From: Diospyros lotus
Taxonomy: Eukaryota; Streptophyta; Magnoliopsida; Ericales; Ebenaceae
Direction: 5' to 3'
DNA length: 64,000 nucleotides
NCBI RefSeq assembly: GCF_014633365.1
Contig: NC_068348.1
Coordinates: 1,674,001 to 1,738,000, forward strand
Position numbers and translations under genes: made by a program. How positions within the stretch are numbered: position 1 is the stretch's first letter; each line of letters opens with the position of its first letter. The notes beneath the pieces were generated by a model, which did not search any database, was not told the DNA's origin, and saw only the letters and a list, made by a program, of their open reading frames with translations. Shown here piece by piece: positions 34,740-43,308 of the stretch.

Positions 34740-37700
34740 CATAAATTTATTTTTTTAATATTTTAAAATAAAAACATTTCAAAAACACTAACACGATACA
34801 TATTTTCGTAAATGAGAGGAAGAAATTTCATCCTTTAAAACAGTGGATAATGGACTGTTAGCTTGCAGGGAAGGTGCATGTGCCTTGGTACCTATGATTA
34901 TTTAATTATACGTGGTTTCCTGTAAATAAAGAAGGGGCAGCTTCCTGTTTATGGGGCTCATTATGAGCAGTGGAAAGTGTGCCCTCAGGAAGGGCACTTT
35001 CCAGGGAGCTTCCAAGTGCATCCCCTCCATCCATGCATATATGTTCTTAATGTATATAAACAATTATTATTTTTGCACATTATAACTATTTTAATAATCC
35101 ATAAATGAATTCACCCTGAATGAACACAAAAACTCTATCTATTAATTTTATTTCGACTAAAGTTTAAATCTTGATTTTTTTTATAGACCCTCATGATTTT
35201 TTTTCTTTTAGTATTTTGGGTTTTTTTTTAATTTTTTTTACCTAAAAACAACCCTTTTTGTTACGTTAAAATTTCTTATGCACGAAAATACTATAAAAAA
35301 ATATTTAAGAATATAATTAAAATAACGAAAAGTTTAAGTCACTTCACGAAAAAAAAATGTTAAAGTATAGAAGTTAAATGAACTCAAAAATCAAGTTTAA
35401 AAGTATAATAGAAATAATAAAAATTTAAATGATCATATAAGAAAAATATAAAAGTACAGAAATAAAATATATAAATTTAGTCATTTAAAATACTTTTATT
35501 TTATTTTTGACAAACACATAGGCACAATCCACTCTTATAAAGCAAGGCCTAGTACATGATTCATATTGTAACATGTGGTTGGAGTTTACCCCCAATGAAA
35601 ATACAATGTTTTGATGTTGGCTTGTAGCCCAACATGCATTTATCCCATTTGATTAGGGTTTGACGTGCATAAATTCATGGACATGTTGCCCAAAAGAGGA
35701 CAAGTGTTCTCAAACCTTGATCCCAAATGGCCACTTAGATGCAACACAATATATATATATATATATATATATAAATTGTTATGGGCCCAACAAGAAAATC
35801 TCTTAAGATCTCAAAATTAAAAAAAAAATGTCTCTTTCAATAGTTTAGGGTGTAAAGGGTGGTTTAAATATTTATTTCACGAGTTTAATAGGTTGAATTT
35901 AAGGTTAATTATGAAAACATTTAAGTTATTTTCGTAAATTTGTAATTCTATTTAATTTTTTTTAATTTTGAGAATTAAATATAAATTGACTTAATTGAGT
36001 ACAATTTTATACAATATATAAAATCGATTCAAAAATAATGTATTCATACTGATTTAATATTTTAAGTGTCGTATAATAGTAATATTTATAAAATTCACGT
36101 GTATATATAAATTAAAAAAAATATATATATAACTTGAGTTTGGGTCTTTAAGGTTAGTTGACCTTAGTTTAATCTACGTCTCAAGTTACATTTTTTATTT
36201 ATTTTTATGTATCTATAGATTTTATAAATATTATTATTATATCACACTTAACATATCAAGTCAAAATAAACACATTTTACATGTTGGATAAAATTGCACT
36301 CAATTGAGTTAATTTAAACTTAACTTTTAAAATTGAAAAAATTAAATAAAATTACAAATTTATGAAAATAATTTGATTATTTTCATAATTATTCCTTTAG
36401 TTTATAGTCAAAGATGACGTTTAGGTGATCTTATACCATAAGATTCATCGATTTTATATGAAAATTATTGTTTTTGCGGGGCAAAATGATTATTTCAAGT
36501 GTTTTTTACTTCATAAAAAGTTGTAGAAAAATATATTTGACCTTAAGATTTCTCTAAAAATATTTAAGTTGCTTTTCTCTTCACCCAACCATATATAGTC
36601 ATTGTTAGCACGTAATTAAACACGTGAAAGAATTATAATTGATTTAATTTCGACTAAAAGTTTTTTTTTTTATTTTGTCCTTACAACATGCGAGTTTAGA
36701 CGTAAGAGGATATTGAGAGAAAAAAAAATCCTAATCAAGGATAGATATAAGATTTTGTCGACGTTTAGAATTAGCCGATTGTAATTCATAGGTCTGCAAT
36801 GAAAAAATAAATCAAAATGCAAAGAGGAGAAACAAAGTAGAATGTACACAAGAAGTTTTTAAGTGGTTCGGACATAATGATACCTATTTCATGAATATTC
36901 TTTGAGTATTCCGATAAAGTAATAGTATATCATTCCCTCATCTCTTTTCTTTACAATGGTATTTTGACCCTTATTTTATAGTGTAGGGTGTTTATAATTT
37001 ATGTAAAATCCAAAATAATAGGATAACATTCGAGAGATAAGATGTCATTATCAATTTTATAAAATCGGGAGTGAGATTCGTATTACTAGGGATCTGGTTT
37101 GCCTTAAGTAAAGTAGATGTGTCTCGGTCTCCGATTGTTTCACGATTTTATTGTTATGCGAGTTGAAGAACTAGGGCAACGAGTTGGAAGTGTTACTGAG
37201 AGCTCGCTCGGTTAGGCCAGCGAACTGGGAGCATCACTGGGAGCTAGTTTGGTTCCACAGTCTAAGCTCGGGTTTCAGCGACGTATGATCTTGTTCTGAC
37301 GAGCTTAGCCTTGAGCCTATTGGGCTTCTAGCAATTGTGCCGACTTATTGGGTTGTGTCCATCTCATAAGAAGTGGTGTGAAAAATACCCATAACAGGCT
37401 TGAACTGACTCATAATTATAAATAAAACTTTATTTTATTCTATATAATGTTTTCCCTTATAGATATTAATTTTTTTAAAAACATATAAATGATGAATCCT
37501 CTTAATGATTTTCAAGTTGTCCTTATAAATATGCTTTTTTTTTGTATAACATATAAACTCTAAAAATTTCTCAATTATGGTTCGTATTGGACCAAACTTA
37601 TCTTACTTTCCCTAAAACTCATACTTCATCTATTTCATGACCTCATGTAAACAGACATATTTATCATAAGTTGAACTTAAAAAATTTTGATCTTTTAAAT

Positions 37701-39140
37701 AATTACAGTGAATTTATTTATATATTTTATAAATTGTATATATATTTTATAAATCTATGATACTAACCTTCTAATTATTTTTTCTCTTAATTTATGAAAA
37801 TATTTATATATATATTATTCATCCTTTCAATTATGTAAATAATTTTTAAGAATATGAGACATCCATGCATAGAGTACAAGATGGCGTGTGAACATAGGAG
37901 CGTGTGGGCTCACATGGGGGCACGTTCCCCCAGGAAAGCACCAAAAAGGGTGTGTGGTTTGGACTGTTGGTGGCAAAAAAGAAGAAGAAGGAGAAGAAAA
38001 GAGAACCAAAATCCAAATCCAAATCCAAATAAAGTCAACTGCATCAGTGTCTGTCCTCTCCAAATAAAGTCGACCCTTTGTTTGCAAGTGCTTGTTATAT
38101 CTTAATAGTTATATTTTTTTTTTGAAAAAAATATTAGTGTATTAATTGAAATGATATTGATATTCAATTTAAAATTGGATTGAACATATATGGTAAGACG
38201 AATGGGGTTTAACTTATATTTTAGATGAGTTTTTATTAGGATTATAATCGAATCGAGCATAGTTGAATTTTACTGAGCTCAATCTCAGCTCATAAATTAG
38301 TTGATGGGCTTGACTTTGGCTAAAACCTTGCTTGGGTCGCTAGAATTTTTTATTTTATTTAATTTTAATTTTTTATTATATTATATTATATTATGTTATA
38401 TGATTAAATTAATATATATAATAATTTTAAATATATTTAATTTAATTATATTATTATAGTAATGTAAAGTTTGATAATTTTATATTAAATAATATATTTA
38501 TAAAATTATAAATAAATATATTAATATATTTATAAACTAGTTTGTTCATAATCTATTTTTAAACTTTTAATCGAGCATGTTTACAAATCTCTAATCGAGA
38601 CTATTAATATATACGAGTTTCTAATCAAATATGTTCTTGAGTTTTAATGAACCGAACTATACTCAGTTCAAGATAAGCTCGTTTATAAATTAAGTTTCAA
38701 AGTTATATTCAAATTCGACTCATTCATCTTAATGAACAAAGTCAAACGAGATTTTGTTAAGTCGAATACCGAGTTGTTTGAGAATGACTCAACTCATTTA
38801 CGACCATAATTTTTACCATCCATGTACTTGGCTAAATGAGTTTTCACTATGCATGTGTGGACAAAAGCTGAGCAAAGTTAAACTCTTATTTGACTCATGA
38901 TAATTAGCTCGATTTTCAATTTAATTTCAAAACAAAAAATAATTTTTTCAACCAAAAATATGAGTCGGGAGCCCTTGTGAAAGGCGTTCTACTAACATCT
39001 TTTATGCATGAAAAATTTCATAATTCAAAACTCAAAAAATGATAATATTATTTTTTTAGTAAAAGACAATTTCTTCACGACTTAAGCTTGTAAATAAAAT
39101 TAAAAATAATTTATAATTATAAAAATATCACTATCGCATC
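34740..39140. other. AT-rich intergenic DNA with possible LTR debris
   Basis: No gene is recognised. A small hairpin is at 34972-35002. (AT)n lies near 35748-35772. About 36780-37395 contains 'aagtggttcgg…' followed by 'tacctatttc…' and a less AT-rich stretch ending 'cataaca', which recalls the LTR of a plant retrotransposon but lacks a visible partner. 38200-38900 is a degenerate dispersed repeat. The ORF at 37854-38105 has no family match and is not called. Confidence 0.4.
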
Positions 39141-39144
39141 ATAA

Positions 39145-39269
39145 CTCTTATATATGGATGAAGTTGAAAGATGGACCATTTGGTTGAGATTCCATCAATG
39201 AAGAAGCTCTTATATATGGATGAAGTTGAAAGATTGGACCATTTGGTTGAGATTCCATCAATGAAGAAG
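39145..39269. repeat. 62/63-bp tandem duplication
   Basis: Two adjacent copies, 39145-39206 and 39207-39269, start ctcttatatatggatgaagt and end 'tccatcaatgaagaag'. They differ by a single inserted T in the second copy. No associated gene; near-identity implies a recent event. Confidence 0.9.
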
Positions 39270-39637
39270 ATTTGAAGCAATTTGAAAAGGAAAACACATT
39301 TAGATGTCAAAATCATGGGCACAAAACTTGAGGTGGGAATCAAATTAAATTGTGTTTAATTAATGCCATCTCCCCCAAGCCCCACAAAAAATTTTGGATG
39401 TTTTTGATAAAGAAAAAAAAAGTAATTTAATTTATCTTCCCCAAATTATGTATAATTTAGTTTGTCTTTATCGTAAAATTTTTAAATTTATGGTTATCAA
39501 TCATGATAACATGACAAATTATTTTTGTGTTTAATGGATTTTTAAGATATTTTTATTTTTATATAAAAAAAATAAAAGATAACGTATACTTTTTTTTATT
39601 AATGAGATAAATTTTTTCACTTATATAAATTAGGGGT

Positions 39638-40060
39638 GTGCAAACGGTCAATTTAGTAATCCACTAATCGATTAAGTCGGACTTAGAAGTAAAATCGAAC
39701 CAAATTGACTGATTAGCTCGAAAAATCGAACTAACCAATAATTAAAAAAATCGAACTCAAACTATATAAACTAAACCAAACTAATCAAACCAAAGAAACC
39801 AAAAAAATAAAAAAAAAATCGAAATAACCGATAAAAAATATATAAAACCGAAGAAAACGATATCATTTTATAAACATCAAAATAATATTATTTTAAAATT
39901 TTATTGGTTCGATTAGTTCAGTTATTCTAATCAAAAATTGAATACAAAATAAAAAATTAAAATTTTGAGAAAAATTAATCAAACCAAATTGATATAAAAA
40001 AAATAAAAATAAAATCAAACCAATAAGCTCGATGGATTCAATTCGATTAGTTTAAATAAA
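39638..40060 (+). repeat. Dispersed repeat, copy in inverted orientation at 21250-21720
   Basis: It starts 'aggggtgtgcaaacggtcaa' and runs through alternating 'aatcgaac' and 'aaccaaa' motifs, with a shared core around 'aataatattattttaaaatt'. Non-coding. Confidence 0.55.
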
Positions 40061-40420
40061 CTAAATTTTTATTTTCTCCAAAATGTGACTTCAACTACAT
40101 TCTATCAATAGATTTAATAGATTAATGGTTTGAAGTTGTCACTAAGGATTGTAACAACAACCCAAGCTCTTCTAAATTTAAGTTGCTTTAATTCTTTTAA
40201 TTAACTCTCATTCAATTGATTTATATTAATGTATTGGTTGTTGGTAGTTGCCATCAATCACTTTATGGTACAAATTTCCTCATCTTCATGTGCTTCGTCC
40301 TTTTTTTTTTTTTTTGTGTGTGAATAATGTCTTATTAGCTTATTGATTGCCTTGAGACTTGAGAGGGCTAGAGTTCCTCACTTGGTGATTAATGATACAT
40401 CTTGTGAGTCATGTTTCAAA

Positions 40421-40612
40421 ATGATGTAAGAAAAAATATTATTGGTATTTTATTGTGTAAATTTTGTACTACATAATGATGTACTAATGTTTAAAATACC
40501 CTCACTCAAGATGGTGAGGCGTAGTGAGACGCAATAAGACGAGGGGTATTTATGTCATTTGTGTGTCTTATGTAGCCTAAAATATACATAAATAATGTAC
40601 AAATAGCATGGT
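40421..40612. repeat. Dispersed non-coding repeat, copy 2 (see 10873-11062)
   Basis: Colinear with 10873-11062 in the same orientation, sharing the 'atattattggtat' start, the gaggcg/gagacgca middle and the 'gtacaaatagcatg' end. No ORF. Confidence 0.5.
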
Positions 40613-41089
40613 TCTAATATATAAGAGTATTCTTTTCCTTATGCTAAAAGAGATAAATCTAATTTTAAGAGATTCTCATATTTAAATTTATATTTTTACT
40701 TATGTACTTTTCACAATTTTTTCGTATATTTACATGAATTTTTCATTATTTTGATTACATTCAATTACATCTACTTTCTAGTCAATTTAATTTTTGTATG
40801 CTGATATTTTTTTCGTGTGGCAACTTAAACTTTTTATTGTTTCGATTATATTTATATACCTATATTTTTGAGTTAATTTAACTTATATACTTTGATGTGT
40901 AAAAAGAAAAATGAGTTAAATTGACTCGTCTCATTTTATTTTTTCTACACGATAAAATACAAGGATTAAATTGATTAAAAAATACAAATATAAGGGTATA
41001 ATTGAAATAACAAAAAGTTTAAGTTGTCATACTAAAAAAATATCAAAGTATATAGATTAAATTCATTAAAAAATACATATTTAAGAGAG

Positions 41090-41515
41090 TCGTTCTATAG
41101 GACCCGACGTGCCTATCGAGCGGCTCACAAAAAAGGGAAAAATACAATTTTGCCCCTGCTCACTTTGCAAATTTGCAAAGTGGGCCACTGCCCCCCTCTC
41201 TGCTCTGCGCCTCTCCCCTGCCATGGCCGCCGCCTCGTCGCTTCGCTGTGCTTTGCTGCCGTCACCTGGCCTCGCAAGGCGAGGCGGCGATGGTAGAGAG
41301 GCGGCGGAGACGAGGCGACGCTGGCAGAGAGGCGACGGATGTGAGACGAGGCAACTGCAGTGAGGCGCGACAGAGAGGTGAGGCGGCGGCCATGGCAGGG
41401 GAGACGCGCAGAGCAAGGGGAATCCATGGGAGGGGAAGGGAGATAGTAGGGTGTGGGGGCAAAATTGTATTTTTGCCCCTTTTCGATAAACTCATTGGTA
41501 AGCCCGTCGGACTTT
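41090..41515. repeat. Fold-back element, copy B, with GC-rich palindromic interior
   Basis: The arms pair over most of the element. The outer ends are 'ctataggacccgacg' and 'cgtcggactttctag'. Next come 'aaaatacaattttgcccc' and its complement 'ggggcaaaattgtattttt'. The inner arms 'gcgcctctcccctgccatgg' and 'ccatggcaggggagacgcgc' enclose a short loop. The interior is far more GC-rich than its surroundings. ORFs of 84-148 codons on both strands arise because the sequence is its own complement; they share no protein family. Same family as 2800-3212. Confidence 0.7.
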
Positions 41516-42719
41516 CTAGCATTTTCCTATTTAAGAATACAATTGAAATACCAAAAAGTTCGAATGATGACATAAAAAAACACATAAAAGTATGGGACAA
41601 AAATATGAATTTGGCCTAAAATTAAGCATAATTCATAACTTACTTGACTTATAGGTGGTAGCATTACTTAATTTTGTTGCACTTAAAATTCATTTAAGAC
41701 ACAAAAACACTTTTCGTTAGATTTTCGTGATATCATTTTTCTTAATATCCATTAATAATAATAAAAATCACATAAATTTTAAAATATATATGATCTAAAC
41801 ACAACACTCAAAAACTCACAATCACATGTACATAACATTAGGCTACCCACCTTGTGGTTGTAGCCTAAGGTCGTCTTCACATGCATGCGCTGATGCAGTA
41901 GCCAAGAAAAGATAAGAAAGTGAAGGAAAGAGGTCAATAGGAGCGTGGCAAGTGACTACAAATGATGGGCGCATGAGTGGAAGGGTGATGAAACTAATGA
42001 TGACCCCTTTCAAGACAAGAGTTAAACCGTAAAACCCAGTTATCTAATTTCCGAAAGAAGAGATTTTACCCCCCAAAAAATTGGGTCTTGGGTGGGAACG
42101 CAAGCCAAAAGGTGAGAAGGCAGGCGCAGAGGTTCTTGTGTTCAAAAATCGGAGCGGTTTCGTTTGTTTTGGAAGAGATTATAGGGAGACCCAACACGAA
42201 CAACAGCACAGAACACCGAAACCTCGTTAGATCCGTCCGCTCTGTGGTTGTTTGGGTCCCATAAATTTCCGGCTCCAACGGTGCTCCTTTTCCCTGTCAG
42301 CCTAAATTCTCAATTTCTCAGACAAAAGACATCTTTAGGGAAGGGACTTCGGAGAGAGAGAAAGAGAGGTGATTTGGTGAACTTACAGCTCTGAATCTGA
42401 AACCTTTTTGATTTTACCAAAAGGGAATCCCTCATTCTTACTTTCTTGGTCTCACTTTTCAAAAATCCGGGGTCTCTTTCAAAAACCCATTTTCTATATG
42501 GCAAGCTTTGTATACATACATACATACATATACATATATATGAGAATATATTTAAATATCCTTCCAGTTGTCTCTTTATGTATCTCTATTCACTCTGTTA
42601 CTCCTATGGCAGGCTGATGAAGTTTATTTCTCGATTTGGGTTTGCTTTTTCTTCGGATTTTCTTGTGCATCCTTTGATTTGAGGAACTGGGTTTGCCAGG
42701 TTTGAAGGGAAAAGATGCA

Positions 42720-43178
42720 AGTAAGTTTTCCGGATCTGAATTCACTTGAAACCCATGTTTGATTCGAAAATCTCTAGGTTTCAACCTTCTGGTGATTTGA
42801 AGTGCTTGGCTAGATCTGTAATGCCCTAATTTTCAAGCTCCATTAATCGCAATACTTTGATTTTTTTGGATTTTATCATCATTTCATTTTTGATGCTAGA
42901 TTCTTTAGTTCGAGCTATTTCTCCATGCAGACATTTTATACTTTGAATGCTCAAACTGGATTTGGTTTCTTCCATTGCTCGCTCTTACTCTTCTTTATTT
43001 CTTCTGGATTCTTCTAATTTTCCATTGAGTTACTGAATGTATCCTGCAACAGTGTAGGAGTAGATAGAAATTCTTGGTTTCTGATATTTCATCTTCTTGC
43101 TGCCCCCTCTGAATTCTGAAAGTATTTTCTCCTGTTCTTTGAAATTAGAAAATTATGCTGCTTTCTGAACCTTCACAG
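42720..43178 (+). promoter_or_regulatory. Likely 5'UTR intron of the TIR-NB-ARC gene
   Basis: A consensus donor (gatgcaa|gtaagttt, GT near 42721) and a pyrimidine-rich acceptor (ttctgaaccttcacag, ending 43178) bracket a T-rich stretch with no ORF. The leader upstream (about 42300-42720) is of genic composition with a GA-rich tract at 42352-42368. The precise donor is inferred. Confidence 0.5.
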
Positions 43179-43196
43179 ATGGTTATGAATGTGTAA
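43179..43196 (+). promoter_or_regulatory. Upstream ORF overlapping the first possible start of the TIR-NB-ARC gene
   Basis: ATG GTT ATG AAT GTG TAA opens right after the inferred acceptor and ends at 43196, overlapping the first in-frame ATG of the long ORF (43189) in another frame. If the 42720-43178 intron is removed, an ATG CAA in the preceding exon extends it to seven codons. It would disfavour initiation at 43189 and fits the use of the strong-context ATG at 43309. Confidence 0.55.
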
Positions 43197-43308
43197 TCCA
43201 ATCTCTGTTTCTAAGACTTTTTCAAACTCTTCTCCTCATTTCAGAGGGCTCTCTACATGTAAAAGTTGTGGAATGTCATGCCTTAAAGGAGCCAGTAACC
43301 GCATAAGT

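Noticed and set aside
36780..37395. Possible solo LTR ('aagtggttcgg…', ending 'cataaca')
   Set aside because: Resembles plant LTR sequence but neither a clear TG start nor a target duplication was found, so it is only mentioned in the gap description.
37827..38105. Overlapping ORFs on both strands of about 83-86 codons
   Set aside because: Poly-Arg/Asn-Pro and poly-Ser/Phe runs from a GAA/AATCCA simple repeat; no family.
41081..41619. Several 84-148-codon ORFs on both strands
   Set aside because: They come from the palindromic GC-rich interior of a fold-back element, so both strands translate to similar Ala/Arg-rich peptides.
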